Positions 8,679 to 18,022 of a stretch of DNA of 37,262 nt are shown piece after piece. The notes under the pieces were generated by a model that made no database searches, was not told where the DNA came from, and saw nothing but the letters and a program-made list of their open reading frames with translations. This DNA is from Streptomyces misionensis. Lineage in GTDB: Bacteria; Actinomycetota; Actinomycetes; Streptomycetales; Streptomycetaceae. Each line of letters opens with the position of its first letter. Within the stretch, counting starts at the first letter, position 1. Where the stretch lies: assembly GCF_007896895.1 (NCBI RefSeq), contig NZ_VOGW01000101.1:44992-82253 (forward strand), given 5' to 3'. The translations under genes and the position numbers were made by a program.

Positions 8679-8796
8679 GGCAACGATCCTGGAAATTCGG
8701 ACGGAAGCCGTGGTGAGGGAAATAACAAACGGTCAAGCATGAGGAAATTCAAAGCGTCCGCGCATGAATGGGAAGGTTTCCTTCCTCTCCGAGGGG

Positions 8797-9645
8797 CTAC
8801 GGCAGCAGCCCCGCCCTGCGTGCCGCGGTCACCGCCTCCCCTCGGGTGTGAGCGCCCAACTTCCGCATGGCCGACCGCAGATAACCCTTGACGGTCTCCG
8901 GGCGCAACCCCAGCCGCTCGGCCACCGCGGCGTTGGTCGCACCGGCTGCCACCCAGGACAGCACGTCCAGCTCGCGCGGCGCCAGAGCGGGCCCGCCGGC
9001 CGGGCGCGGCGCCGTCAGCAGTCCGCAGGCGGCGAGCAACTCGGCCCGCAGGGCCGGGTCGTTGATCCGGGGCGCCAGCGCGCGCAGCGCCGCGTGGGCC
9101 TCGCGCACCTGCTCCCAGACCGCCGTCCCCGCCCCGTCGGCCGCCCGCGCGTCGCCGGCCGGCTCCGGCCGGACCGCCGCCAGCAGCTCCCGCGCCTGGT
9201 CCCGCACCACCAGCGACTGCTCCACGTCCCGCGCCACCGCCACCGCCGCGCCCAGCGCCCGGTCGCCGAGCGGCTGGGCCGAGCGCAGCGCGCCGTAGAG
9301 CACCCCGCGCACCCGGCGCCGCACCACCACCGGCACCGCGAGCACCGAGCGGATGCCCTCCGCGGCCACCGGCACGTCGTACTCGTGGCTGATCTGCCGG
9401 GAGCTGGAGTAGTCCGTCACCGCGCACGGCCGGGCCAGCGCCACCGCCTTGCCGCCCAGACCGCTGCCGGAGGACACCGCGAGACAGCGCAGCGCGGCCG
9501 TGGCCGTGCCGCTCAGCTCGCTGATGCGCACCTGCGGCCGGCCGGACTCGACCAGCCCGCCGAACGCGACCGGCAGCCCGGTCGCCCGCCGCAGGCTGAG
9601 CAGCGCCCCGCGGATCTCCACCACCGTCACGGCCTGTGCTGTCAC
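8797..9645 (-). CDS. GAF-domain LuxR-type transcriptional regulator
   Basis: 282 aa. The GTG start at 9645 lies downstream of GAGGGAG. Residues of about 5-150 resemble a GAF sensory domain (G-L-P-V-A-F-G-G, later 'SVLAVPVVVRRRVRGVLYG'). The C-terminal 65 residues are a LuxR DNA-binding domain ('LAPRELDVLSWVAAGATNAA', then 'LGLRPETVKGYLRSAMRKLG'). It is divergent from a pair of acyl-CoA synthetases across a 485-nt region with repeated GC palindromes. It therefore probably controls those genes in response to a small molecule, perhaps an aromatic or fatty acid. The target and ligand are inference. Confidence 0.88.
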   Translation of the reverse strand: MTAQAVTVVEIRGALLSLRRATGLPVAFGGLVESGRPQVRISELSGTATAALRCLAVSSGSGLGGKAVALARPCAVTDYSSSRQISHEYDVPVAAEGIRSVLAVPVVVRRRVRGVLYGALRSAQPLGDRALGAAVAVARDVEQSLVVRDQARELLAAVRPEPAGDARAADGAGTAVWEQVREAHAALRALAPRINDPALRAELLAACGLLTAPRPAGGPALAPRELDVLSWVAAGATNAAVAERLGLRPETVKGYLRSAMRKLGAHTRGEAVTAARRAGLLP

Positions 9646-9700
9646 TCGTCGCTCCCTCGGTGCGGCTGATGTGCGGACCACACCCCCGTGCACGCGCGGG

Positions 9701-9787
9701 CCACACCCCCGTTCGGGGGGATTGAGACCTGCATCACGGATTAGACGATGCCGGGGAGCCGCCCGGCAATGGTCGGAACACAGGAGG
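9701..9787 (+). repeat. Direct repeat copy A (leader-like element)
   Basis: It begins CCACACCCCCGTTCGGGGG, an inverted repeat CCCCCG-TT-CGGGGG. It continues through GAGACCTGC, ACGATGCCGGGGAGCCGCCC and ends in AGGAGG. It matches copy B at about 90 percent with one single-base gap. Confidence 0.85.
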
Positions 9788-9860
9788 ACGGCGGAGGACG
9801 GCGGATGACGGCGGATGACGGCGGATGACGGCGGATGACGACGGAGGAGGGCGGAGGAGC
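9782..9860 (+). repeat. 10-bp tandem repeat (GGATGACGGC and variants)
   Basis: About seven imperfect copies of a 10-bp unit follow the AGGAGG of copy A. Four adjacent units read GATGACGGCG or nearly so. The unit resembles the ribosome site and first codons of the downstream synthetase (AGGACGACGGATGACGACGG). The array may thus be an expanded relic of a duplicated gene start. Confidence 0.8.
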
Positions 9861-10035
9861 TGGTCCGCTTCGCCGACGGGGCGGCGGAGGGCTACGGAGG
9901 AGGGCGGAGAGCGGCGGTGACCGCGCCGACCGGGCGCGCGGGACCGGTTCGACGCGATCGCCGTGCAGCCGTCGCCGCGGTCGGCCGGGCGCCCGAGCGG
10001 GAACGGCACCCGGGAGCGCGTGTCCACCGCGGGGA

Positions 10036-10123
10036 CCACACCCCCGTTCGGGGGTAGTGAGACCTGCGTCACGGGTTGGACGATGCCGGGGAGCCGCCCG
10101 GTGATGGCCGGGAACATAGGAGG
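10036..10123 (+). repeat. Direct repeat copy B, functional leader of the synthetase gene
   Basis: Second copy of the element, with the same GC inverted repeat (CCCCCG-TT-CGGGGG). Its AGGAGG is the ribosome site of the synthetase that starts at 10131. The inverted repeat is a plausible operator for the adjacent GAF-LuxR regulator. Confidence 0.8.
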
Positions 10124-10130
10124 ACGACGG

Positions 10131-11804
10131 ATGACGACGGCGACCGAGGCCTTCAGGAACGCACGGGACTTCCTGCTGGCACACCGCGAGGACTATGCCA
10201 CCGCCCACGACGGGTTCGCGTGGCCCCGGCCTGAGCACTTCAACTGGGCGCTGGACTGGTTCGACGTGATCGCCGCCGGCAACGACCGCACCGCGCTGCA
10301 CATCGTGGAGGAGGACGGCCGCGAGACGAAACTGTCCTTCGCCGAGCTGTCCGAGCGCTCGGACCGGGCCGCGAACTGGCTGCGCGCGCGGGGCGTCGCC
10401 GCCGAGGACCGCGTCCTGGTCATGCTCGGCAACCAGGCCGAACTGTGGGAGACCGCGCTGGCCGCGATGAAGCTGCGCGCGGTCGTCATCCCGGCCACCC
10501 CGCTGCTCGGCCCCGCCGACCTGCGCGACCGCGTCGAGCGCGGCCGGATCAGGCATGTGATCGTCCGCTCCGAGGACGCCCCCAAGTTCGCCGAGGTACC
10601 CGGCACGTACACCCGGATCGCCGTCGGCGGCGCGCCGGGGGAGGACTGGGCGCGGTACGAGGACGCGTACGACGCCCCCGCCGGCTTCACACCCGACGGC
10701 CCGACCCGCGCCGACGACCCCCTGATGCTCTACTTCACCTCGGGCACCACCGCCCGCCCCAAGCTGGTCGAGCACACCCATGTCTCGTACCCCATCGGCC
10801 ACTTGGCCACCATGTACTGGATCGGCCTCAAGCCCGGCGACGTCCATCTGAACATCTCCTCGCCCGGCTGGGCCAAGCACGCCTGGTCCAATCTGTTCGC
10901 CCCGTGGAACGCCGAGGCGACCGTCTTCATCTTCAACTACGGCCGGTTCGACGCGGCCCGGCTGATGGCCGAGATGGACCGGGCCGGGGTGACCACCTTC
11001 TGCGCCCCGCCGACCGTGTGGCGCATGCTCATCCAGGCCGACCTGGGGCAGCTGCGCACCCCGCCGCGCGAGGTGGTGGCCGCGGGCGAGCCGCTCAACC
11101 CCGAGGTCATCGAACAGGTGCGGCGCGCCTGGGGGCTGACCATCCGGGACGGCTTCGGGCAGACCGAGACCGCCGTCCAGGTCTCCAACAGCCCCGGGCA
11201 GCGGCTGAAGACCGGCTCCATGGGCCGCCCCAGCCCCGGCTATCGCGTGGAACTCCTCGACCCGGTCACCGGCTCGCCCGGCGCCACCGAGGGCGAGATC
11301 GCACTGGACCTCGCCGCGCGACCGGTCGGCCTGATGGCCGGCTACCACGGCGACCCGGACCGCACCGCCGAGGCCATGGCGGGCGGCTACTACCGCACGG
11401 GCGACATCGCCGCCCGCGACGAGGACGGCTACCTCACCTACATCGGCCGCGCCGACGACGTCTTCAAGGCCTCCGACTACAAGATCAGCCCGTTCGAGCT
11501 GGAGAGCGCGCTGCTGGAGCACCCGGCGGTGGCCGAGGCGGCCGTCGTGCCCGCCCCGGACGAACTGCGGCTCGCCGTGCCCAAGGCGTACGTCGTGCTC
11601 GCGGAGGGCTACGAGCCCGGACCCGACACCGCCAAGCTCGTCTTCGAGCACTCCCGCCAGGTGCTCGCCCCCTACAAGCGCATCCGCCGCCTCGAGTTCG
11701 GCGCGCTGCCCAAGACCGTCTCCGGCAAGATCCGCCGCATCGAGCTGCGCGAGGCCACCGCCGAGGGCTCGGAGGACGAGTACCGCGAGGAGGACTTCCG
11801 GTGA
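10131..11804 (+). CDS. Medium-chain-type acyl-CoA synthetase (AMP-binding)
   Basis: 557 aa adenylate-forming enzyme. The ATG at 10131 lies 7 nt after AGGAGG. Core motifs appear in order: '[11 protein letters not shown]' (the P-loop-like A3, with T-A-R-P-K instead of T-G-x-P-K), '[12 protein letters not shown]', 'DGFGQTET' (A5), '[14 protein letters not shown]' (A7), '[19 protein letters not shown]' (A8 hinge) and a C-terminal '[10 protein letters not shown]' carrying the catalytic lysine. The [13 protein letters not shown] segment is typical of the ACSM medium-chain/benzoate branch. It would convert a carboxylic acid, ATP and CoA to acyl-CoA. Coupled to the next gene by a 4-nt overlap. Confidence 0.93.
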   Translation: MTTATEAFRNARDFLLAHREDYATAHDGFAWPRPEHFNWALDWFDVIAAGNDRTALHIVEEDGRETKLSFAELSERSDRAANWLRARGVAAEDRVLVMLGNQAELWETALAAMKLRAVVIPATPLLGPADLRDRVERGRIRHVIVRSEDAPKFAEVPGTYTRIAVGGAPGEDWARYEDAYDAPAGFTPDGPTRADDPLMLYFTSGTTARPKLVEHTHVSYPIGHLATMYWIGLKPGDVHLNISSPGWAKHAWSNLFAPWNAEATVFIFNYGRFDAARLMAEMDRAGVTTFCAPPTVWRMLIQADLGQLRTPPREVVAAGEPLNPEVIEQVRRAWGLTIRDGFGQTETAVQVSNSPGQRLKTGSMGRPSPGYRVELLDPVTGSPGATEGEIALDLAARPVGLMAGYHGDPDRTAEAMAGGYYRTGDIAARDEDGYLTYIGRADDVFKASDYKISPFELESALLEHPAVAEAAVVPAPDELRLAVPKAYVVLAEGYEPGPDTAKLVFEHSRQVLAPYKRIRRLEFGALPKTVSGKIRRIELREATAEGSEDEYREEDFR

Positions 11805-13414
11805 CCGCACGGCAGTTGTCGTACACGCACGGCACGGGCACCACCCCGCTGCTCGGCGACACCATCGGCGCCGACCTCGCCCGCACGGCGGCGGCCTGGC
11901 CGGACCGCGAGGCCCTGGTCGACGTGGCCGCCGGGCGGCGCTGGACCTACGCCGCCTTCGACGCCGACGTGGACCGGCTCGCGTGCGCCCTGCTGGCGAG
12001 CGGCGTCGCCAAGGGCGACCGGGTGGGCATCTGGGCGGTCAACCGGGCCGAGTGGGTGCTCGTGCAGTACGCCACCGCCCGCGTCGGCGCCGTCATGGTC
12101 AACATCAACCCGGCCTACCGCACCCACGAGGTCGAGTTCGTCCTCGGCCAGTCCGGTGTCCGCCTGCTGTTCGCCTCCGTCGCGCACAAGACCAGCGACT
12201 ACCGCGCCATGATCGAGGAGGTCCGCGGCCGCTGCCGGGCACTGCGGGAGGTCGTCTATCTCGGGGACCCGTCCTGGGAGGCGTTCACCGCCCGCGGCGC
12301 CACCGTCGACCGGGACCGACTCAGGGCCCGCGAGGCGGAGTTGTCCTGCGACGACCCGATCAACATCCAGTACACCTCGGGCACGACCGGGTTTCCGAAG
12401 GGCGCGACCCTCTCCCACCACAACATCCTGAACAACGGTTATTTCGTGGGGGAGTTGGTCAAGTACACCGAGCGGGACCGCATCTGCGTCCCGGTCCCCT
12501 TCTACCACTGCTTCGGCATGGTGATGGCCAACCTGGCGGCCACCTCGCACGGCGCCTGCCTGGTGATCCCGGCCCCGTCCTTCGAGCCGAAGGCCACCCT
12601 GGAGGCGGTGCAGCGCGAGAGGTGCACGTCCCTGTACGGCGTCCCGACCATGTTCATCGCGGAGCTGAACCTGCCGGACTTCGCCTCCTACGACCTGTCC
12701 AGCCTGCGCACCGGCATCATGGCGGGCTCGCCCTGCCCGGTCGAGGTGATGAAGCGGGTGGTCGCCGAGATGCACATGGCCGAGGTCGCCATCTGCTACG
12801 GCATGACCGAGACCTCGCCGGTCTCCCTCCAGACCCGCACCGACGACGACCTGGAGCACCGCACCGCCACCGTCGGCCGCGTGCTGCCGCACCTGGAGGT
12901 CAAGATCGTCGACCCCGCCACTGGTGTCACCCGGCCGCGGGGCGAGGCGGGCGAGCTGTGCACCCGGGGCTACAGCGTGATGCTCGGCTACTGGGACGAA
13001 CCCGAGCGCACCGACGAGGTCATCGACGCGGGCCGCTGGATGCACACCGGGGACCTCGCGGTGATGCGCGAGGACGGCTACGTGGAGATCGTCGGCCGCA
13101 TCAAGGACATGATCATCCGGGGCGGTGAGAACGTCTACCCGCGCGAGATCGAGGAGTTCCTCTACGCCCACCCGAAGATCCGGGACGTCCAGGTCGTCGG
13201 GGTGCCGCACGAGAAGTACGGCGAGGAGGTGCTGGCCTGCGTGATCCCGCGCGACCCGGCCGACCCGCTCACCCTGGAGGAACTGCGGGACTTCTGCCGG
13301 GACCGGCTCGCCCACTACAAGGTCCCCAGCCGGCTGACGATCCTCGACTCCTTCCCGATGACGGTCTCCGGGAAGGTCCGCAAGATCGAACTGCGCGAGC
13401 GGTACCGGGACTGA
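11801..13414 (+). CDS. Fatty-acyl-CoA synthetase (FadD/ACSF2-like)
   Basis: 537 aa. The GTG at 11801 overlaps the previous stop (GTGA), so translation is coupled. Motifs: '[18 protein letters not shown]' (A3), 'PFYHCFGMV', '[10 protein letters not shown]' (A5), '[13 protein letters not shown]' (A7), '[20 protein letters not shown]' (A8) and the terminal '[19 protein letters not shown]' with the catalytic lysine. This pattern is that of ACSF2/FadD-like medium to long chain ligases. Having two different ligases in one operon suggests the pathway handles two acids, or that the pair covers a broad chain-length range. No beta-oxidation genes are adjacent. Confidence 0.93.
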   Translation: MTARQLSYTHGTGTTPLLGDTIGADLARTAAAWPDREALVDVAAGRRWTYAAFDADVDRLACALLASGVAKGDRVGIWAVNRAEWVLVQYATARVGAVMVNINPAYRTHEVEFVLGQSGVRLLFASVAHKTSDYRAMIEEVRGRCRALREVVYLGDPSWEAFTARGATVDRDRLRAREAELSCDDPINIQYTSGTTGFPKGATLSHHNILNNGYFVGELVKYTERDRICVPVPFYHCFGMVMANLAATSHGACLVIPAPSFEPKATLEAVQRERCTSLYGVPTMFIAELNLPDFASYDLSSLRTGIMAGSPCPVEVMKRVVAEMHMAEVAICYGMTETSPVSLQTRTDDDLEHRTATVGRVLPHLEVKIVDPATGVTRPRGEAGELCTRGYSVMLGYWDEPERTDEVIDAGRWMHTGDLAVMREDGYVEIVGRIKDMIIRGGENVYPREIEEFLYAHPKIRDVQVVGVPHEKYGEEVLACVIPRDPADPLTLEELRDFCRDRLAHYKVPSRLTILDSFPMTVSGKVRKIELRERYRD

Positions 13415-13441
13415 ACCGGGGCCGGGGCGCTCGCCCCGCCC

Positions 13442-14173
13442 TCAGCCCCGCCGGTCCCGCGGACGGCGCCCCGGAACCGGGGCGCCGTCCGCGTTCAGGG
13501 CGTCGGCGCGGTCGTTCACCGGCTGCGGGACGCCCGCGAGGTCCAGCACGAACAGCGGCACCCGCAGGGCGTCCGCGCAGCCGCGGGCGGCGTCGGTGTA
13601 CCCGGCGAGGGAGAAGTAGACGCAGTCGGCGGACTCCGTCATCGCCGTCAGCCACAGGCACTCCACGTCCCGCGGCGCGGCGGGCCGTACGGTCGGGTCC
13701 ACCTGCGCCAGCAGCCCGCGCGCGGCGAGCCCGATGCCGTTCACCGGCCGCTGGTCGGCGCGGCGGATGTCCGCGTACCCGAGCCAGCGCAGATACAGCG
13801 CGGTCGCGGTGACCGCGTCCCGGGCGGTGCGCACCGCGTGCGGCTGGAAGGCGCGGCGCGTCGGGGCGGCGTCGGACGGCGCCGGGTCCCCGGGGGCGCC
13901 CGGATCCGCGGCGGCGCCCGCCACCGGGACGCGCAGCACCGTGCCGCACGGGCAGCCCAGTTCCGGCTGCGGCCAGTGGCCGAGGTGCCCGCAGCCGGCG
14001 CACGGCACGGCGATCCACTCGTCGTCCCAGGACCGGTGCGCGGCCACCACCGGCGCGGCGACCGGATCCAGCCGCGGCGCGGTCGGCGCCCCGCACACGC
14101 AGGGATACGCCGGGGCGGTGTAGACGTGCTCACGCCGACAGGCCGGACAACGCACCGGCACGCTCTCGGGCAT
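13442..14173 (-). CDS. Zinc-ribbon protein with Mrr-like restriction endonuclease fold
   Basis: 243 aa from the ATG at 14173; a GTG at 14197 would add 8 residues. Two Cys clusters (C-P-A-C with C-V-C-G, and C-A-G-C with C-P-C-G) form zinc ribbons in the first 85 residues. The C-terminal part ('ALYLRWLGYADIRR', 'ARGLLAQV', 'YFSLAGYTDAARGCADALRV', 'LFVLDLAGVPQPVN') matches the Mrr_cat-type domain common in actinobacteria. The expected catalytic pattern has an aspartate before the beta strand and Q-x-K at its end. Here the corresponding text is N-G-I-G-L then A-Q-V-D, so both D and K seem lost. It may bind DNA without cutting. No methyltransferase is nearby. Confidence 0.65.
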   Translation of the reverse strand: MPESVPVRCPACRREHVYTAPAYPCVCGAPTAPRLDPVAAPVVAAHRSWDDEWIAVPCAGCGHLGHWPQPELGCPCGTVLRVPVAGAAADPGAPGDPAPSDAAPTRRAFQPHAVRTARDAVTATALYLRWLGYADIRRADQRPVNGIGLAARGLLAQVDPTVRPAAPRDVECLWLTAMTESADCVYFSLAGYTDAARGCADALRVPLFVLDLAGVPQPVNDRADALNADGAPVPGRRPRDRRG

Positions 14174-14269
14174 GGCCCACTCACTCTCGCACGACACCTC
14201 GGGACAGCGACCCCATGGTGCCCCCTCGTACGGCGTTTGTCCGGCGCTTGCCCGGTGTCTTGGCGTCTC

Positions 14270-14298
14270 TTGACGAGGCCGACACTCACCCCTACATT
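14270..14298 (+). promoter_or_regulatory. gcl promoter (TTGACG - 17 - TACATT)
   Basis: TTGACG at 14270-14275 and TACATT at 14293-14298 with a 17-nt spacer are an excellent vegetative (HrdB-type) promoter. Predicted start is near 14305, inside the first operator 15-mer. The leader is about 130 nt. Confidence 0.75.
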
Positions 14299-14300
14299 GC

Positions 14301-14336
14301 TTCCAGATAGCAGAAAGTGAATTCCGCTATGCGAAA
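14301..14336. promoter_or_regulatory. Tandem operator of gcl (candidate AllR site)
   Basis: TTCCAGATAGCAGAA (14301-14315) and TTCCGCTATGCGAAA (14322-14336) are separated by 6 nt, centres 21 bp apart. The second is a near palindrome. The same pair in the same order and spacing lies in front of hyi. The position just after the -10 implies repression. In S. coelicolor the IclR-family AllR controls gcl and hyi (established, from memory); assignment here is inference. Confidence 0.65.
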
Positions 14337-14435
14337 GTCCGGGCCCAGGTCAGGCCGAGCCCGGACCTTGCGAACACCGTGCTCACCGCGGGGCGCGACG
14401 GGAGTACGCATCCGACACCGAGGCAGGAGTACTCG

Positions 14436-16223
14436 ATGGCTCGTATGACCGCTGCCCGCGCGGCAGTTGAGATCCTCAAGCGCGAGGGCGTCACCGACGC
14501 CTTCGGTGTGCCGGGCGCCGCGATCAACCCGTTCTACAAGGCCCTCAAGGAGGGCGGCGGCATCCACCACACCCTCGCCCGCCACGTGGAGGGCGCCTCG
14601 CACATGGCCGAGGGCTACACCCGGGCCAGGCCGGGCAACATCGGCGTGTGCATCGGCACGTCGGGACCGGCCGGCACCGACATGATCACCGGCCTGTACT
14701 CGGCCACCGGCGACTCGATCCCGATCCTGTGCATCACCGGCCAGGCGCCCACGAACGTGATCCACAAGGAGGACTTCCAGGCCGTCGACATCGCCGCCAT
14801 CGCGGGCCCGGTGACGAAGATGGCCGTGACCGTGCTGGAGGCCGCCCAGGTGCCCGGCGTCTTCCAGCAGGCGTTCCACCTGATGCGCTCCGGCCGGCCG
14901 GGCCCGGTCCTGATCGACCTGCCGATCGACGTCCAGCTCACCGAGATCGAGTTCGACCCGGAGACGTACGAGCCGCTGCCGGTGTACAAGCCCGCCGCGA
15001 CCCGCGCCCAGATCGAGAAGGCGATCTCCTATCTGCTCGCGTCCGAGCGCCCGGTGATCGTGGCCGGCGGCGGCGTCATCGGCGCCGACGCCTGTGAACT
15101 GCTCACGGAGTTCGCCGAGCTGACCCGGACGCCGGTCATCCCGACCCTGATGGGCTGGGGCGCGCTGCCCGACGACCACGAGCTGAACGCCGGCATGGTC
15201 GGCGTGCAGACCTCGCACCGGTACGGCAACGCCACCTTCCTGGAGTCGGACTTCGTCCTCGGCATCGGCAACCGGTGGGCCAACCGGCACACCGGCTACA
15301 AGCTGGACGTCTACCGGCGCGGCCGTACCTTCGTGCACGTCGACATCGAGCCCACCCAGATCGGCAGGATCTTCCCGCCGGACTACGGGGTCGTCTCCGA
15401 CGCCAAGGCGGCGCTGGAACTCTTCGTGCGGGTGGCGCGGGAACTGAAGGCCGCGGGCCGGCTGCCCGACCGCACGGACTGGGTCGCCGCCACCCAGGAG
15501 CGCAAGGCCACGCTGCTGCGGCGCACCCACTTCGACGACGTGCCGATGAAGCCGCAGCGCGTCTACGAGGAGATGAACCGGGCCTTCGGCCCCGAGACGC
15601 GGTACGTCACCACGATCGGCCTCTCCCAGATCGCCGGCGCCCAGATGCTGCACGTCTACAAGCCCCGGCACTGGATCAACTGCGGCCAGGCGGGACCGCT
15701 CGGCTGGACGATCCCGGCCGCGATCGGCGTCGCCAAGGCGGACCCGGACGCGCCGGTGGTCGCCCTGTCCGGCGACTACGACTTCCAGTTCCTGATCGAG
15801 GAACTGGCCGCCGCCGCCCAGCACCGGATCCCCTATGTGCACGTCCTGGTGAACAACGCCTACCTCGGCCTGATCCGCCAGGCGCAGCTCGGCCTGGACC
15901 TCGACTTCCAGGTCAACCTGGAGTTCGAGAACATCAACACCCCCGAGATCGGCGTCTACGGCGTGGACCACGTCAAGGTCGCCGAGGGCCTCGGCTGCAA
16001 GGCGATCCGGGTCACCGAACCGGACCGGCTGGGCGCGGCGTTCGAAGAGGCGAAGAAGCTGGCCGCGGAGTACCGGGTGCCGGTGGTGGTCGAGGCGATC
16101 CTGGAGCGGATCACCAACATCTCGATGAGCCGCACCATGGACATCAGTGACATCACCGAGTTCGAGCCCCTGGCCACGGAGCGCTCCCACGCCCCGACCG
16201 CCATCAGCCCGCTGAAGCCCTGA
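14436..16223 (+). CDS. gcl: Glyoxylate carboligase (tartronate-semialdehyde synthase)
   Basis: 595 aa ThDP enzyme that condenses two glyoxylates to tartronate semialdehyde and CO2. The ATG at 14436 follows AGGAG. It is strongly collinear with E. coli Gcl: '[15 protein letters not shown]', '[17 protein letters not shown]', '[16 protein letters not shown]', '[17 protein letters not shown]' and the ThDP/Mg motif '[15 protein letters not shown]...N-N-A-Y-L'. Position 51 is valine (R-H-V-E-G), the replacement of the usual ThDP-activating glutamate that marks true carboligases within this superfamily. It is the entry step of the glycerate route, completed by hyi and glxR about 4 kb away. It shares their operator, so it is likely induced by allantoin/glyoxylate metabolism. 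Confidence 0.97.
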   Translation: MARMTAARAAVEILKREGVTDAFGVPGAAINPFYKALKEGGGIHHTLARHVEGASHMAEGYTRARPGNIGVCIGTSGPAGTDMITGLYSATGDSIPILCITGQAPTNVIHKEDFQAVDIAAIAGPVTKMAVTVLEAAQVPGVFQQAFHLMRSGRPGPVLIDLPIDVQLTEIEFDPETYEPLPVYKPAATRAQIEKAISYLLASERPVIVAGGGVIGADACELLTEFAELTRTPVIPTLMGWGALPDDHELNAGMVGVQTSHRYGNATFLESDFVLGIGNRWANRHTGYKLDVYRRGRTFVHVDIEPTQIGRIFPPDYGVVSDAKAALELFVRVARELKAAGRLPDRTDWVAATQERKATLLRRTHFDDVPMKPQRVYEEMNRAFGPETRYVTTIGLSQIAGAQMLHVYKPRHWINCGQAGPLGWTIPAAIGVAKADPDAPVVALSGDYDFQFLIEELAAAAQHRIPYVHVLVNNAYLGLIRQAQLGLDLDFQVNLEFENINTPEIGVYGVDHVKVAEGLGCKAIRVTEPDRLGAAFEEAKKLAAEYRVPVVVEAILERITNISMSRTMDISDITEFEPLATERSHAPTAISPLKP

Positions 16224-16236
16224 CGACCCCGGCACC

Positions 16237-16272
16237 AGGAAGGGGCGGCCCCGCTCGGGGCCGCCCCTTCCT
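16237..16272. terminator. Strong terminator after gcl
   Basis: 17-bp perfect inverted repeat, AGGAAGGGGCGGCCCCG and its complement, with a minimal loop. It lies 13 nt after the gcl stop and before the end of the convergent small gene. Confidence 0.85.
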
Positions 16273-16283
16273 CCCGTCCACCG

Positions 16284-16517
16284 CTACACCTCGTGCTCCG
16301 AGAGCCCCGGCCAGTCCTCGGGCCCGCCTCCCTGCCACTCGATCAGGTCGTCCTCCTCGACCTCGATTCGGTCCAGGTCGGCCAGCCGCAGGATCTCCAC
16401 TACATCGTCCAGGTGCGACGCGAGCCCCAGCGTCACCTCCCCCTCGGTGACCCGCCGGGAGCCGTCCAGGGCGGGTGCGTGGACCACGATGTGCGGGTGC
16501 TGTGCCGGATGTCCCAT
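16284..16517 (-). CDS. Conserved small hypothetical protein
   Basis: 77 aa from the ATG at 16517. It is acidic, with 'HPHIVVHAPALDGSRRVT', 'LGLASHLDDVVEILRLADLD' and a C-terminal 'IEWQGGGPEDW'. I recognise this pattern from many Streptomyces genomes as an unnamed family of about 75-80 residues, but no function is known to me. No clear Shine-Dalgarno precedes the start. It is convergent with gcl across a strong terminator and divergent from the Shedu-like gene. A short cytoplasmic alpha/beta protein with no signal peptide or metal motif. Confidence 0.65.
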   Translation of the reverse strand: MGHPAQHPHIVVHAPALDGSRRVTEGEVTLGLASHLDDVVEILRLADLDRIEVEEDDLIEWQGGGPEDWPGLSEHEV

Positions 16518-16596
16518 GCCTTCAGCGTGCGGCGCCCCGCCCAAGAACGCACATCGGCACCCGCCGCTGTCAGTGGCGGCCGCCACACTTCCCGGC

Positions 16597-17818
16597 ATGG
16601 GCGTGCGAAGCGACATGACACTGGAGTGGCAGCTGCGCGAGGTGTGCAAGGAGGCCGCCGGCGACACCGTGCACCCGGCACTGGCGGCCGTCCTCGCGTA
16701 CATGCACAGCGGCAGCGCGGGGAGACGCAGAGAGGGCAAGGAGCTGGTACGGCTCCTGGAAGCGGCCCGGTCGGCCGCGGCGGGCGCGGGGGAGTGGCAC
16801 GTCGTCCGCCTGCTCCAGGACTCGTTGGACTACGCGGAGGGCCGCATCCTGAAGCCGGACTTCGCCGAGCGGTACCGGCTCTTCCAGGACGGGGCGCGCA
16901 AGGAGCGGCACCGCGACTTCGTGGCGTCCTCCCTGCGCGCCATGCACGAGTGGCTGGTCGCGGCGAGCGAGGCGTATCTGCGGGACCACCCCGGCGCGAG
17001 CGCGGAAGACGTGCTCGGCCACTTCAGGGCCCAACGCGCCGACACGGGCTTCCTCCGGGCCCCGGACGACCGGCCGGGGCGGGCGCTATGTCATCCCGCG
17101 CGGCATGGCGGAGACCTCCCTGTGGCTGGAGCGGCTGCTGAGAAGCGGCCGGATCGACATCGAGGATCCCGCGGAGCAGGCCCGCCGCATCGCCGCCTCG
17201 CCAAAGGCGCCGGCGCTGCTCGCCGCCGACCGCGACGGGCGGCTGATCCTCCAGGCCGCCGAACTCCGGCGCCGTGACGCCGGCCTCCGGGCGCTGCGGG
17301 CCGTCGTCAAGGACCCGACGGCCTCGGAAGCGGACCTCCAGCGTGCCCTGCAGGGCAATCACTGGATCTTCGGCGGCCGGTACGTCGGCGAGGCCGCCCG
17401 GCGCCGGCTGGTGCCCGGTGACGAGGTGGACATTCCGCTGATCCGCGCGGACGGCGCCCTGCACATCGTGGAGTTGAAGCGGGCCATGGGGCTCAACAGG
17501 CCCCTGATCAGGCGGCACCGCAGCGCATGGGTGCCGGCCGACGCGGTGCACGAGGCCGTCGGGCAGGCCGTCAACTACCTGGTCGGGCTGGACGAGCACC
17601 GCACGCGCATCCGCGCGGAGTTCGGCATCGAGACCCGCAGGGCCGGCGCGCTGGTGCTCGTCGGGCACCCCGGTCTGCATCCGGACGTGCCCGAGGAGGA
17701 GATCGGGGAGACCCTGCGGACGTACAACGCCCATGTCGCCCGTGTCGAGGTCCTCACCTACAAGGAACTCCTCGACAACGCCGAACGCTCCCTCGCCGCG
17801 GGTGGGGAACCGGCGTAG
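16597..17818 (+). pseudogene. Shedu-like (DUF4263) defence nuclease, apparently frameshifted
   Basis: Two reading frames together encode about 406 residues of one protein. Frame 1 from the ATG at 16597 gives 'LEWQLREVCKEAAGDTVHPA' through 'ADTGFLRAPDDRPG'. The sequence then continues in frame 2 as 'GRYVIPRGMAETSLWLERLL'. Removing one G from the GGGG run near 17076-17079 joins them smoothly. The C-terminal part carries the Shedu PD-(D/E)xK core: 'QGNHWIFGGRYV', 'GDEVDIPLI', 'HIVELKRA'. Shedu proteins are single-gene anti-phage nucleases. Total length fits the family (about 380-420 aa). A sequencing error, a true null mutation or, less likely, a +1 programmed shift would all look like this. Confidence 0.7.
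17105..17818 (+). CDS. C-terminal nuclease reading frame of the Shedu-like gene
   Basis: 237 aa if translated alone from ATG 17105, which has no ribosome site. It holds the whole DUF4263 nuclease domain with the D...E-x-K core ('DEVDIPLIRADGALHIVELK') and the conserved 'AVGQAVNYL' helix. Upstream frame-2 sequence is still protein-like back to about 17081, which argues that the ATG is internal. Listed because automatic annotation would report it separately. It is best read as part of the interrupted gene 16597-17818. Confidence 0.5.
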   Translation: MAETSLWLERLLRSGRIDIEDPAEQARRIAASPKAPALLAADRDGRLILQAAELRRRDAGLRALRAVVKDPTASEADLQRALQGNHWIFGGRYVGEAARRRLVPGDEVDIPLIRADGALHIVELKRAMGLNRPLIRRHRSAWVPADAVHEAVGQAVNYLVGLDEHRTRIRAEFGIETRRAGALVLVGHPGLHPDVPEEEIGETLRTYNAHVARVEVLTYKELLDNAERSLAAGGEPA

Positions 17819-17836
17819 GGAGCGGGGGTGCTGGTG

Positions 17837-17887
17837 CCGTCCGGCGGCGCGAGTCGGGCGCGACAGGGCTTTCGCGCCGCCGGACGG
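17837..17887. terminator. Terminator hairpin after the Shedu-like gene
   Basis: 16-bp perfect stem (CCGTCCGGCGGCGCGA and complement) with a 19-nt loop, 19 nt after the stop codon. Confidence 0.65.
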
Positions 17888-18022
17888 GGTTTCGGTCGGG
17901 CGAGTGGGACCGCGGGGGTGCGACGGAGGCGGAAGACCCTTCCCTCAGGTCGAGACGGGTGCCCCGCTCCTTGACCACCGCACTGGCTCGCACGCCGCCG
18001 CGGTCCTCGCCCTGCCCGCGCC

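Larger units (their letters stand above)
9646..10130. other. 485-nt non-coding region with duplicated leader
   Basis: No credible gene is seen here. The region separates the divergent GAF-LuxR and acyl-CoA synthetase genes. It contains two direct copies of a roughly 87-nt element, a 10-bp tandem repeat after the first copy, and three CCACACCCCCGT boxes (9678, 9701 and 10036). About 175 nt of featureless GC-rich DNA lies between about 9861 and 10035. Confidence 0.8.

Noticed and set aside
5826..8891. A 1021-aa open frame on the plus strand opposite the LAL regulator
   Set aside because: It is the GC-skewed shadow of the real gene. The minus strand has Walker and LuxR motifs and a ribosome site, while the plus frame has no recognisable domain.
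9781..9860. CRISPR array
   Set aside because: The units are 10 bp without spacers, so this is a simple tandem repeat.
14316..14435. A riboswitch in the 130-nt gcl leader
   Set aside because: No conserved riboswitch core or strong terminator/antiterminator pair was recognisable; the operator explains the region better.
16284..16739. The 151-aa version of the small hypothetical protein starting at 16739
   Set aside because: The extra N-terminal half is antisense to the Shedu-like gene and has Ser/Pro/Ala shadow composition. ATG 16517 fits the family length.
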